From the NCBI GenBank assembly GCA_028689995.1, contig JAQVCB010000023.1, forward strand, positions 1 through 32,974: a DNA stretch of 32,974 nucleotides. The letters are read 5' to 3'. Positions 22,032 through 31,760 of this stretch are shown here, piece after piece. Under the pieces are notes generated by a model. The model made no database searches. It was given only the letters and a program-made list of their open reading frames with translations, and had not been told where the DNA came from. Source of the stretch: Candidatus Gastranaerophilales bacterium (GTDB lineage: Bacteria > Cyanobacteriota > Vampirovibrionia > Gastranaerophilales > UBA9579). Position 1 is the first letter of the stretch, and every line of letters begins with the position of its first letter. A program made the translations under genes and the position numbers.

Positions 22032-25000
22032 TGTTTATAGATTTTTTTGTTAAGCATCCTCGTTTTGCAGGTGTTTGCTCAATAATTATTATTCTTGCGG
22101 GAGCTATCTGTATACCTTTATTGCCCGTTTCTCAATATCCGCAAATTGCTCCTCCTCAGATCACTGTCACTGCAAATTATATTGGTGCAAATGCTCAGGT
22201 TGTTGAATCTGCAGTAACTACTCCTCTGGAGCAACAGCTGAATGGAGTGGAAGGCATGAAATACATGACTTCCAGCAGTACTAATGATGGAATAAGCACC
22301 ATTACCATAACTTTTAATCTTGAAAGAAATCTTGATGCCGCAATGATAGATGTGCAGAACAGAGTGCAAACAGCGCAGGCACGTTTACCGCAGGAAGTTA
22401 AAACAACCGGTGTTAATATTGCAAAAACATCATCAAACATGGTGTTAATATACGGACTTTATACGAACGACAACAGATATGACACTTCATTTATGAGTAA
22501 CTATGCAGATCGCTACATTAAAGACAATTTAAAACGTATAAAAGGTGTTCAGGACATAACTATCTTTGGTGAAAGAAAATTTGCAATGAGATTATGGCTC
22601 GATCCCGGCAAGCTTGCAAGTCGAAATCTAACAGCGACTGATGTTGTTAAAGCACTTCAGGAACAAAACGTTCAGGTTGCAGCAGGCCAAATAGGACAGC
22701 CCCCAATTGATACAAATCAGGCTATTCAAATGAGTGTTAAAGCCACAGGACGCCTTGAGAAACCTGAACAGTTTAATGATATTGTACTTAAAACCGGATT
22801 AGACGGAAGCATCGTTCGATTAAGAGATGTAGGGCGAGCCGAGTTAGGAGCTGAAACTTATTCATCAATACTTCGTGCAGCAGGTCATGAAGCTGTCGGT
22901 TTTGCTGTATTTCAACTTCCATCCGCAAATGCTCTGGATGTCGGCAATAATGTTAAAAAAGAGATGGAAAAACTGTCGAAAAATTTTCCTCCCGGCCTTG
23001 AATATTATATGGTTGTAGATGCAACACAGATAGTAACTGATTCTATCAGAGAAGTTTTATTTACTCTCTCTATAGCAATTTTATTGGTTATAGCCGTTAT
23101 ATATATATTTCTACAGGATTGGCGGACTACTCTTATTCCGGCAATTACAATACCGGTCTCATTAATAGGAACTTTTGCGTTCTTAAAGATATTTGGGTTT
23201 TCTATAAATACACTTACATTGTTTGGAATTACACTTGCAACCGGTCTGGTTGTAGATGATTCAATTATAGTAATCGAAAATATTGAACGCTTTATCAAGG
23301 AAAAAGGAATGCCACCTGCTATTGCTGCGGTAGAAGCCATGAAGGAAATATTTGGTGCTGTAATTGCTACATCTTTAGTTCTAATCGCAGTTTTTGTTCC
23401 TATTGCATTCTTTCCTGGTACCACCGGACAATTATACAAGCAGTTTGCATTGACAATAGCATTTTCAATTGCTTTATCTTCATTTAACGCTATCACACTA
23501 ACGCCAGCTTTATCTGCATTGTTACTTGGTCGTAAGCGCAAACAATCTTTCTTTTTCGACAAGGTGAACGAATTTATTACATTCTTAAGAAACTCATATA
23601 ACAGAGTTTTGAACAAGGTAATTCAACATAAAGGAAAAGTTATCGCAATTTTTCTCGCATTAATTTGTACTACTTACTTTTTGTCAAAATTTGTTCCATC
23701 GGCATTTGTTCCAAATGAAGATCAGAATTTTATAATAGTTGCAGTCCAAGCTCCAGAAGGAACTTCTGTTGGGCATACACAAAAAATTATTACTAAAATT
23801 GAAGGAATTCTTGCCACTATACCAGAAATTGACAATGGCATGTCAGTTGCAGGTTTTAGTATACTTGGCAGCGGTTCAAATAAAGGGACTCTGTTTGTCC
23901 ATTTAAAATCTCTTGAAGAAAGAAAAGGAAAAAAACATTCAGCTAATGCTGTAGTTAACCGATTAAGGGGCATGCTAATGGGAATACCCGAAGCTATTGT
24001 TATGCCATTTGAGCCTCCGGCAATTCATGGGGTCGGTAATTTTGGAGGGTTTCAGTTCGAAATCAAAGACGAAGGAAATCATGACCTTAATACCTTAAGT
24101 GCTGCTACTCAGTCTGCAATTATGAATGGAAATAAAACACCTATTCTAACAGGTCTTTACTCTGGATTTACTGCGAATGATCCTCAATTACAGGTTGATG
24201 TCAATAGATTTAAAGCAAAACAACTTAATGTATCTCTTCAGGATATTTACAGCACTTTACAAATATTCCTGGGATCAATGTACGTAAATGATTTTGACTA
24301 CCTTAACAGAGTTTACAGGGTATATGTTCAGGCCGATCAACAATTCAGAACAAATCCTAATAACATCAATCAATTTTATGTTAGATCACAAAATGGTTCA
24401 ATGATTCCATTATCTAATTTATTGTCTACAACACAAATATACACACCTCAAACGATAACACATTTTAATATGTTCAGATCGACAGAAATAAACGGTTCTG
24501 CAAAACCGGGTTTCAGTACTGGTCAGGCTATAAAGGAAATGGAAGCCATTGCTCATAAAGTTTTACCTCAAGGAATGACTTTTGAGTGGGCAGGAACTGC
24601 ATTAGAAGAAATTGAATCAGGTTCACAGTCCACATTTATTTTTATTCTAAGCTTTATTTTTGTTTATCTGATACTTGTAGCTAAATATGAAAGTTTTATG
24701 AATCCGGTTATTATTTTAATGGCAGTTCCTCTTGCTATGTTTGGTGCTTATTTAGCACAATTTTTACGAGGATTTCAAAATGATATATTCTGTCAGATCG
24801 GCCTTGTAATGCTTATTGGTCTTGCAGGTAAAAATGCAATTCTGATAGTCGAATTTGCAAATCAACTTAGAGAAAAGGGTTTATCCATAAAAGATGCAGC
24901 CATGCAAGCATCTGCAATTCGTTTTCGTCCAATAATTATGACCTCCCTTGCCTTTATACTTGGAATTATGCCGCTCGTTTTAGCAACAGGAGCAGGATCT

Positions 25001-25189
25001 GCCAGCCGTAATTCTATGGGAACGGCTGTAGTAGGAGGTATGCTGGTATCTACTGTACTAAATCTACTTCTTATTCCTGTTCTTTATATCCTATTTATGT
25101 CAACACAAGAAAAATTTAAATCTAAGAAAAAACATGTACAAACTGAAGAGCAATTAGATTCTTCAACTAACACAAGTTCACAACTATAG
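22031..25189 (+). CDS. RND multidrug efflux pump, HAE1 (AcrB) family
   Basis: A 1052-residue inner-membrane proton/drug antiporter of full HAE1 length. The first residues MFIDFFVKHPRFAGVCSIII begin TM1. QYPQIAPPQITVTANYIGAN and GVEGMKYMTSSSTNDG are porter-domain signatures. TM4 has GLVVDDSIIVIENIERF with the proton-relay Asp pair, and TM10 has GLAGKNAILIVEFANQL with the relay Lys. The C-terminal TM region is RPIIMTSLAFILGIMPL. Two large periplasmic loops flank the duplicated six-helix bundles. The last ~30 residues are a hydrophilic cytoplasmic tail. The substrate range cannot be read from sequence; the gene order marks a TetR-controlled tripartite system. Confidence 0.96.
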   Translation: MFIDFFVKHPRFAGVCSIIIILAGAICIPLLPVSQYPQIAPPQITVTANYIGANAQVVESAVTTPLEQQLNGVEGMKYMTSSSTNDGISTITITFNLERNLDAAMIDVQNRVQTAQARLPQEVKTTGVNIAKTSSNMVLIYGLYTNDNRYDTSFMSNYADRYIKDNLKRIKGVQDITIFGERKFAMRLWLDPGKLASRNLTATDVVKALQEQNVQVAAGQIGQPPIDTNQAIQMSVKATGRLEKPEQFNDIVLKTGLDGSIVRLRDVGRAELGAETYSSILRAAGHEAVGFAVFQLPSANALDVGNNVKKEMEKLSKNFPPGLEYYMVVDATQIVTDSIREVLFTLSIAILLVIAVIYIFLQDWRTTLIPAITIPVSLIGTFAFLKIFGFSINTLTLFGITLATGLVVDDSIIVIENIERFIKEKGMPPAIAAVEAMKEIFGAVIATSLVLIAVFVPIAFFPGTTGQLYKQFALTIAFSIALSSFNAITLTPALSALLLGRKRKQSFFFDKVNEFITFLRNSYNRVLNKVIQHKGKVIAIFLALICTTYFLSKFVPSAFVPNEDQNFIIVAVQAPEGTSVGHTQKIITKIEGILATIPEIDNGMSVAGFSILGSGSNKGTLFVHLKSLEERKGKKHSANAVVNRLRGMLMGIPEAIVMPFEPPAIHGVGNFGGFQFEIKDEGNHDLNTLSAATQSAIMNGNKTPILTGLYSGFTANDPQLQVDVNRFKAKQLNVSLQDIYSTLQIFLGSMYVNDFDYLNRVYRVYVQADQQFRTNPNNINQFYVRSQNGSMIPLSNLLSTTQIYTPQTITHFNMFRSTEINGSAKPGFSTGQAIKEMEAIAHKVLPQGMTFEWAGTALEEIESGSQSTFIFILSFIFVYLILVAKYESFMNPVIILMAVPLAMFGAYLAQFLRGFQNDIFCQIGLVMLIGLAGKNAILIVEFANQLREKGLSIKDAAMQASAIRFRPIIMTSLAFILGIMPLVLATGAGSASRNSMGTAVVGGMLVSTVLNLLLIPVLYILFMSTQEKFKSKKKHVQTEEQLDSSTNTSSQL

Positions 25190-25214
25190 CAGATACTGTT
25201 TAGAGGTTAATCCA

Positions 25215-26618
25215 ATGAATAAACAAAAAAATCTTATTTTCTACATAACAATATGCTTATTAATGTCAGCTAATGCTGCATTCAGCGAAAATACAGACAA
25301 CAATATAAAACCCGCTTCACAACTTAAAGGTACTCTTGTCGATAATAAAGCAGAGTACATCAATAGTGACTGGTGGGGCAAATTTAATGATCCGATTTTA
25401 AAAGATCATATACTAAAAGCAGCTAATACAAATCAGGACATTAAAATAGCAGCTTTGAAAGTATTGGAAACACAGGAAATAGTTAGGGAGTCATTAGGAA
25501 AAGAATTTCCTCTATTAGGTTTTGGAACAAATTTTGCCAGAAATAAAACATCAGGAAATGTTTCAATGGGTTCAATGTCATTTCCAGCATATACACAAAA
25601 CAGCTATCGTCTGCCACTTGATGCCAATTATGAACTTGATCTATGGAAAAAGAACAGAGACAAAACTCTGAGCCTGGCAAAGGGGTTAGAAGCAGTTAAA
25701 TATGACGAAAAAGCTTCATATATATCTTTAACTTCAGCTGTTGCATCAACATATTTTAATATTCTCAACATAGACAAACAGATTCAGCTACAAAAAGAAA
25801 TAATTAATCTTAGAAAAGATATTTATGATTTAACCAAAGAAAATTACAATTATGGATTAAATCCTGCAATAGATGTTGTTTTGACTGATAAGTCGTTAAC
25901 TGAAGCTCAATCCGGTTTATATGATCTTGAAAAGCAGCAAAGCATATTTTTGAATCAGCTTGCAGTGTTAACAGGTGACAGCTCTGACTCTTCTTCTGCT
26001 TTAAAAAGGTCAAATATTGATAACATGAATTTAATTAAAGATTTACCGTTAAACATCAAGTCTGAAATCGTTAAAAACAGGCCGGATATACTAAAATCAG
26101 AAGCTGAAATTCAAAAAACACGAATTGATGTTAAGTTGGCAAGAAAAGAACTTTTTCCAGATATAACACTATCAGGATCATTCGGATTTAATGCAAACTC
26201 TTTATCTAAAGTGCCTCTATGGGACAGCTATATTACTTCTATGGGCGGAAACCTGCTTCAAGTTGTTTTTTCAGGCGGTCAAAGAAAGGCAAGGCTTAAA
26301 ATTAAAAAGTATCAATATGAGCAAATGCTTGAAAATTACCAGAAGACAGTACTTAAATCATTTCAGGAAGTTAATGACAGCTTAGCAGCCTTAAAATTTG
26401 ATACGCAAAAAAATGACAGTAATATTGCACGTATTAAATCTGAAGGAGAGAATTTGGATAATATAATTCTAAAATATGATAAAGGTGCAATTTCTTATCT
26501 GGACACATTACAGTATAGGGAACGAATTATTACACTTGAAAAGGAACAGATTCAAAGTAAAACAGATTGTCTGATAGACTCAATAAGCCTTTACAAGGCC
26601 GTTGGCGGAAAACTATAA
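25215..26618 (+). CDS. outer membrane efflux factor, TolC/OprM (NodT) type
   Basis: A 467-residue outer membrane factor. The N-terminal signal peptide [19 protein letters not shown] has no lipobox Cys. [19 protein letters not shown] is the typical NodT/OprM opening, followed by two helical repeats ([19 protein letters not shown] and [19 protein letters not shown] mark the repeat starts) and a C-terminal YKAVGG. It forms the trimeric outer-membrane exit duct for the pump. It lies 25 bases after the pump gene and is the last gene of the operon. Its 3' end overlaps the convergent RTX gene by 28 bases. Confidence 0.94.
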   Translation: MNKQKNLIFYITICLLMSANAAFSENTDNNIKPASQLKGTLVDNKAEYINSDWWGKFNDPILKDHILKAANTNQDIKIAALKVLETQEIVRESLGKEFPLLGFGTNFARNKTSGNVSMGSMSFPAYTQNSYRLPLDANYELDLWKKNRDKTLSLAKGLEAVKYDEKASYISLTSAVASTYFNILNIDKQIQLQKEIINLRKDIYDLTKENYNYGLNPAIDVVLTDKSLTEAQSGLYDLEKQQSIFLNQLAVLTGDSSDSSSALKRSNIDNMNLIKDLPLNIKSEIVKNRPDILKSEAEIQKTRIDVKLARKELFPDITLSGSFGFNANSLSKVPLWDSYITSMGGNLLQVVFSGGQRKARLKIKKYQYEQMLENYQKTVLKSFQEVNDSLAALKFDTQKNDSNIARIKSEGENLDNIILKYDKGAISYLDTLQYRERIITLEKEQIQSKTDCLIDSISLYKAVGGKL

Positions 26619-29600
26619 TTAGATAAATGAACGAGTATTTCATTAAAATCAAGATTTCCATCAGAAAATGCAATATTTTCAATTAAACCGTCACCATATC
26701 CACTTAATAAACCAGATGAATTTGTATCGTCAAAATAATTATTTATCTGAATTGAATCTCCGGTTACAAACTTTATTAAAAGAGCATCCACGTTTTCAGG
26801 ATTGCCTCCTGCATCTATAGCGTTAAAAATTATTTGATTATCGTCAATACCAGATAAGGAATAAGACCTCAATTCAAGTGATTCATTGCCAGATAAATCT
26901 GAAATCGTATCATTTCCAAATAAATTATTGAAACCCTTATAGATATCGTCTCCGACACCTCCATCCAAAAAATCATTTCCCTTTCCGCCTATGATAGTAT
27001 CATTACCCTCTATACCAAATAAGAAATTATTTCCATCATTTCCGGTCAAACTATTATCCAAATTATTTCCTGTTCCTGAATAATCTCCTGCATCATTTAA
27101 AACTAAATTTTCAATATTAGCAGGAAGTATACAGGATCGGATTGAACATACTGTATCAATCCCACTATTACTATTTTCAAATATTAGAGAACAATTTCCA
27201 TCTGTTAAATAGACATCATCGCCATTTCCTCCAATTAATGTATCAGAGCCGTTGCCTCCATCTAATGTATCGTTGCCATCATTTCCTGTTAAATTGTTGT
27301 TTCCCGAATTGCCAATTAAAATATTATCCAGTTCATTTCCTTCTCCGTTAAGATTTTCATTTCCCTGTAATATCAAATTTTCAATATTAGCAGGCAATTT
27401 ATAGCTAATAATTGAATAAACCGAATCGATTCCTCCGTTATTTGCTTTATCAATCAACGGTATATCTGTTCTTTTAAATACCCAACCTCTCAGGTCATCA
27501 AGCGTAACTGTACTTCCCCCATCAAATTCAACGCCATCAGATCTTAACCATTCTCCATACGGCAGAGTAATAGTTGCTTTTGAACCTGTATCATTGAGAA
27601 ATACAACACCATTACTGTAATACCTGACATATACTGCTCTTTCAAGAATATAGTTTCCACAAACATCTTTAATTCCAGTTGCAGTTCCTGACAAAATTTC
27701 CCTGTCTCCCATTGGTAGCCCAATATCTCCAATAGTAACAACTGGGCTAATATAGTGATCCAAGCCCATGGCTTTATCTGTATGAGTTCCAATTCCAAGT
27801 ATATTATCAGTTAGAAGACAGACAGGAAAACGAAATGTTTCAAAAGGGCCTCTGCTTTCTTCAAGATAAGTATCCTGACAAACTTGATTAAGCTGTTTTG
27901 CATTATCTGAATATCTAAAATATGAAGCAAGACTGCGGTCTGCCCCACCATGAACGTCGTCTATCCTGTCTTCAAGCATACATACATCACGTGTATTGAA
28001 TATACCATATGGTGGAGAATTACCGACAAGAAATCCGTCACCGAGAAATTCCTGAATTTTAGCTCCTATTGTGTTCCATCCTTTTTCAATTGCTAAAAAT
28101 TCTGATGCTGATAATCTGGCTAAATCTCCGACTGATCTTGATCTTATCCAATTATCAGAAAAAACCCCGTCAAAACCGGCATCAATTATCCCTTTACAGT
28201 GATCAGCATAATACTGTTGCCACGCTTCTTCTGTTGAATCGAAAAAAGGTCTTCTGTTATCATTTCCTCTATAATAATGAATATTTTGCCCATTTTTAAT
28301 AAGAAACAAATTATTATTATTGCAGTAATCCCAGGTTCCAAAGTTTTGTCCGTCAAAATATTCATTGGAATGCCAAAAATTCCAGGCAGGATTTGATTTA
28401 ACTGTTTCATAAGTCCATACGTCAGTCATGTTGAGGTATGCAAGGGTATATATATTATTGCCATAATCAGCCGCGGCATCTTTTAATGCTCTCATTGCAG
28501 CACCTAAACCTGCATCTGGATTAAAGATGCTGTCATAATTGTCAAGGAAAAGATCATTGTACTCATTTGTTCCAATTTTAGTGCCAGCCCTGTTTAAAAC
28601 AACATAATCTAAGTATTTACCTGCGAAGTTTAAGTATTCGCTGTTAGCTTTCCAACTTGCATCCCAGTCAACCACAGTTCTTCCATTAACTTTTTTATAT
28701 GTAGCAGCTATTGCCAACATACCGTCAGAACAGACTCCCCACTGATTTCCCACTGCTCTTGGATAAACTCTTGTATAAATGTCTTTCAAATAAGGTGATT
28801 CAATCCAGTCAGCTTCAGGAGTAATGTAAATTTCTTCAATAATTTGATCATTAATATTATCAACATAGTAAACATCGTTCCCAACTCCGCCATTCATCGT
28901 ATCAGCGCCAAAATCACCATTTATTACATCATCACCCCATCCGCCATATATAATATCATTGCCATCTCCGCCGTTTATTGCGTCAATCCCTGATCTTCCA
29001 TCAATTGTATCATCTCCTGCTGTTCCCTGAATTACATTATCAGATTCCGTTCCAATGATTGTTTTACCTCCTGAAATTAATTTCTGTACATCAGCAGGAG
29101 TTATTATTTTTCCATCAGAAAATTCTATTGTTTCTATTTTATTCTGGTCACTTAAAAACCATTCCTGTATAGTTATAGCGGATGTATTTTGATAAGTAAC
29201 AGTTAAGTCTGTACCTGATTTTTCAAATATTAATTGATTTAATGTGATTCCTGATTCAAATTTTATTTTGTCAATGCCCGAATTATCAGAAATTGTATCC
29301 TGTCCCCAGTCTGTATTAAAAATATAGGTGTCGTTGCCATCTTCTCCATTTAAAATATTATTACCGGAATTTCCCGTTATTATGTTATTAAGATTATTTC
29401 CAGTGCCATTAATATCTTCTGTTCCGGTTAATACAAGATTTTCCAAGTTATCAGCCAGTATATATGAAAAGTCAGCATTTATAATATCTATTCCTTCATT
29501 AAATGCTTCAGCAACTATATCCTGAGAATCAATAAAATATGTATCATTGCCTGTTTTACCAATTAAACTATCTATTCCCTCACCCCCAACCAGCAAATCA

Positions 29601-31006
29601 GAACCTGAGCCTCCTATAAGGGTATCATTTCCATCTAAACCATATAAAATATTATTACCTGCATTTCCGGTAATAATATTATTAAGACTATTTCCTGTGC
29701 CATTGATATTGCCTGAACCAATTAATACAAGATTTTCTATGTTATCAGGCAATGAATATGAAAAATCTGCATTTATAATATCTATTCCTTCATTATATGC
29801 TTCAGTAACAATATCCTGAAAATCGATATAATATGTATCATCGCCTGTTTCACCAATTAAACTGTCAATTCCAAAGCCTCCATTAAGAGTATCATTATCG
29901 CTTCCACCGTATATAGTATCATTTCCGGCATGCCCGTATATAATATCATTTCCGGCTTTGCCTTCCATAATATTGTTTAAATCATTTCCTGTTAAAGTGT
30001 TATTATTATCATCTCCTGTTATATTTATTACATCTGTAAATAAACTATCTATGTATGTACTGGTTAATACTGTTCCATTCTTTAGTTGAATCTGTTCAAT
30101 TTTATTTTCGTTATTATTAAACCAATTTTCAATTTTTACTGATTCTATAGTATTTATTATTCCAATTATCAGATCATTATTATCTTTTGTAAAAAATAAA
30201 TCATTTTCGGTTAAATCTTCTCTGTCAAAGACTAATTTGTCTACACCCTTATTATCTCTTATCAAATCCTGCCCTGAATTTAAACCTATTATATATGTAT
30301 CATTTCCCGCACTTCCATTTAAAATATTATTGCCGGAATTTCCCGTTAATATGTTATTAAGATTATTTCCAGTACCATTAATATCTTCTGTTCCGGTTAA
30401 TACAAGATTTTCAATATTTGCTCCAAGAGTCCAAGAAACACTTGAATATACAATATCTGTACCCGCATTAGCAAATTCAACTACTCGATCACGGATGCTT
30501 TCAACATAATAAACATCATTACCGACGCTACCGTATAATTTATTTGTACCTTTACCGCCGTACAGAGTATCATTCCCACTACCACCATATAAAGTATCAT
30601 TTCCTGCACAACCGTTTAAAATATTATTACCTGAATTTCCCGTAATATAATTATTAAGATTATTCCCTGTTGCATTAAGGTTAGAAGAACCTGTAAGCTT
30701 TAAATTTTCAATATTTGCTCCAAGTGTGTAAGTAACACTGGATATTATCCTGTCAAAACCCTCATTCTGACTTTCAATTATCAGGTCTGAAACATTATCT
30801 ACATAATAAATGTCATTGCCTGTATTGCCATAAATCGTGTCATATCCGCTTCCGCCATCCAGCGTATCGTTTCCATCCCCACCATAAATTAAATCATTTC
30901 CACTATTGCCTGATAATTTATCATTACCAGCATATCCCCAAATAGTGTCATTACCTGATGTCCCCTTTAAAAAATTATTTCTATTAGTTCCTCTTATTAA
31001 TGCCAT
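26591..31006 (-). CDS. RTX calcium-binding repeat protein with inserted glycoside-hydrolase-like domain
   Basis: A 1471-residue secreted-type protein. Many GGxGxDxx nonapeptides ([19 protein letters not shown]) begin right at the N terminus (residues 4-70). They alternate with ENLxLTGxxxxNGTGNxLNN units and haemolysin-type blocks ([16 protein letters not shown]). Residues about 725-1175 are not [19 protein letters not shown] (Asp946, Asp951) and [13 protein letters not shown] suggest a TIM-barrel glycoside hydrolase-like domain of unknown specificity. RTX repeats resume to the C terminus. There is no N-terminal signal, as expected for type I secretion, but no type I ABC exporter or adaptor is nearby. 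GAGAGAGGG precedes the ATG. It converges with, and overlaps, the outer-membrane factor gene. Confidence 0.88.
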   Translation of the reverse strand: MALIRGTNRNNFLKGTSGNDTIWGYAGNDKLSGNSGNDLIYGGDGNDTLDGGSGYDTIYGNTGNDIYYVDNVSDLIIESQNEGFDRIISSVTYTLGANIENLKLTGSSNLNATGNNLNNYITGNSGNNILNGCAGNDTLYGGSGNDTLYGGKGTNKLYGSVGNDVYYVESIRDRVVEFANAGTDIVYSSVSWTLGANIENLVLTGTEDINGTGNNLNNILTGNSGNNILNGSAGNDTYIIGLNSGQDLIRDNKGVDKLVFDREDLTENDLFFTKDNNDLIIGIINTIESVKIENWFNNNENKIEQIQLKNGTVLTSTYIDSLFTDVINITGDDNNNTLTGNDLNNIMEGKAGNDIIYGHAGNDTIYGGSDNDTLNGGFGIDSLIGETGDDTYYIDFQDIVTEAYNEGIDIINADFSYSLPDNIENLVLIGSGNINGTGNSLNNIITGNAGNNILYGLDGNDTLIGGSGSDLLVGGEGIDSLIGKTGNDTYFIDSQDIVAEAFNEGIDIINADFSYILADNLENLVLTGTEDINGTGNNLNNIITGNSGNNILNGEDGNDTYIFNTDWGQDTISDNSGIDKIKFESGITLNQLIFEKSGTDLTVTYQNTSAITIQEWFLSDQNKIETIEFSDGKIITPADVQKLISGGKTIIGTESDNVIQGTAGDDTIDGRSGIDAINGGDGNDIIYGGWGDDVINGDFGADTMNGGVGNDVYYVDNINDQIIEEIYITPEADWIESPYLKDIYTRVYPRAVGNQWGVCSDGMLAIAATYKKVNGRTVVDWDASWKANSEYLNFAGKYLDYVVLNRAGTKIGTNEYNDLFLDNYDSIFNPDAGLGAAMRALKDAAADYGNNIYTLAYLNMTDVWTYETVKSNPAWNFWHSNEYFDGQNFGTWDYCNNNNLFLIKNGQNIHYYRGNDNRRPFFDSTEEAWQQYYADHCKGIIDAGFDGVFSDNWIRSRSVGDLARLSASEFLAIEKGWNTIGAKIQEFLGDGFLVGNSPPYGIFNTRDVCMLEDRIDDVHGGADRSLASYFRYSDNAKQLNQVCQDTYLEESRGPFETFRFPVCLLTDNILGIGTHTDKAMGLDHYISPVVTIGDIGLPMGDREILSGTATGIKDVCGNYILERAVYVRYYSNGVVFLNDTGSKATITLPYGEWLRSDGVEFDGGSTVTLDDLRGWVFKRTDIPLIDKANNGGIDSVYSIISYKLPANIENLILQGNENLNGEGNELDNILIGNSGNNNLTGNDGNDTLDGGNGSDTLIGGNGDDVYLTDGNCSLIFENSNSGIDTVCSIRSCILPANIENLVLNDAGDYSGTGNNLDNSLTGNDGNNFLFGIEGNDTIIGGKGNDFLDGGVGDDIYKGFNNLFGNDTISDLSGNESLELRSYSLSGIDDNQIIFNAIDAGGNPENVDALLIKFVTGDSIQINNYFDDTNSSGLLSGYGDGLIENIAFSDGNLDFNEILVHLSNYSFPPTAL
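29345..29443 (-). repeat. near-identical internal repeat of the RTX gene, copy 1
   Basis: This 99-base block matches 30314-30412 with only three substitutions. It encodes the unit containing [19 protein letters not shown] more diverged third copy begins near 29635. Confidence 0.85.
30314..30412 (-). repeat. near-identical internal repeat of the RTX gene, copy 2
   Basis: Partner of 29345-29443, 96 of 99 bases identical, about 970 bases apart and in the same orientation and frame. Confidence 0.85.
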
Positions 31007-31509
31007 ATTAACCCTCTCTCTAAATCTAAAATACTCTATTTGACGAGATAATCGTTAAATATTTCTCATTATTCTGTGTTATGGAAAAATAAACAAAAAA
31101 AATAAATTTTATTACACTCTTTTGTCTATATTTAAGCAATAATATTTTGAAAAAAAGGTAAATTTATGCTTAACATAACTTACTAAATTTATTTCTTCTT
31201 TGTCTCACAATGAAGATGATTTTTTTGACAATATTAAGACTTTGAGAATCATAATAATGTGTTTATCCAAGAAATTCAGGGAGCTAATTTTATTTAAAAG
31301 TATCAACGGAGCTTTATATTCCTTAAATCTCATCCTATAAATTATTCATAATAATTGCCAAAAAATATAATAAATGTTAATTTTTATAAAAAACCATAGG
31401 ATGCAAATAAAGTTTTATCACGATTAAATTAAAATAAGTATTTGCATTTTTGCTTGGTGTTGATAAATTAATAATGAAGTATATTTATAATTATTAGAGG
31501 AGTAAAAAA
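31007..31509. other. 503-base divergent intergenic region (RTX gene / PC4-like gene)
   Basis: No open frame longer than about 15 codons with a ribosome site is visible. It is very AT-rich, consistent with promoters for both flanking genes. TATAAT at 31486-31491 lies close to the PC4-like gene, but I see no well-spaced -35 box. Confidence 0.35.
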
Positions 31510-31746
31510 ATGGCTGAAAATAAAATATTGGCAGCAATACCACGCAGTGCCACAGAAGAAATTCATATTGCAATAAGCGAATATAAAGGTAAAAAATACC
31601 TCGATATGAGAGTATTTTATACAACTGATGATGGTATAAACTGGAATCCAACTAAAAAGGGTGTAACATTTACTCCTGATAAATTGGATGAAGTGAAAAA
31701 TGCGATTGAAGAAGCTCAAAAAGAGTTAGCAGAACAGGAAGAATAA
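31510..31746 (+). CDS. PC4/p15-type ssDNA-binding protein (YdbC-like)
   Basis: A 78-residue protein matching the bacterial transcriptional-coactivator PC4 family. IPRSATEEIHIAISEYKGKK is a beta-rich segment, YLDMRVFYTTDDGINWNPTK matches the core, then GVTFTPDKLDEVKNAIEEA is the C-terminal helix. Such proteins dimerise and bind single-stranded DNA; their role in bacteria is poorly defined. AGAGGAG lies about seven bases before the ATG. It is 14 bases upstream of priA, so co-transcription with a replication-restart gene is likely. Confidence 0.85.
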   Translation: MAENKILAAIPRSATEEIHIAISEYKGKKYLDMRVFYTTDDGINWNPTKKGVTFTPDKLDEVKNAIEEAQKELAEQEE

Positions 31747-31760
31747 ATCTAAGTAATAAA

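Noticed and set aside
23005-23616. A 203-codon open frame on the minus strand within the RND pump gene
   Set aside because: It lies wholly antisense to strongly conserved RND sequence, and no homology or ribosome site supports it.
20802-26618. Reading the efflux genes beside the RTX gene as its type I secretion system
   Set aside because: The inner-membrane component is an RND pump with the DD/K proton relay, not an ABC exporter, and the operon is transcribed convergently from its own TetR promoter.
26960-30990. Regularly spaced short repeats resembling a CRISPR array
   Set aside because: The periodicity is that of RTX nonapeptide codons in one long open frame; there are no unique spacers between identical repeats.
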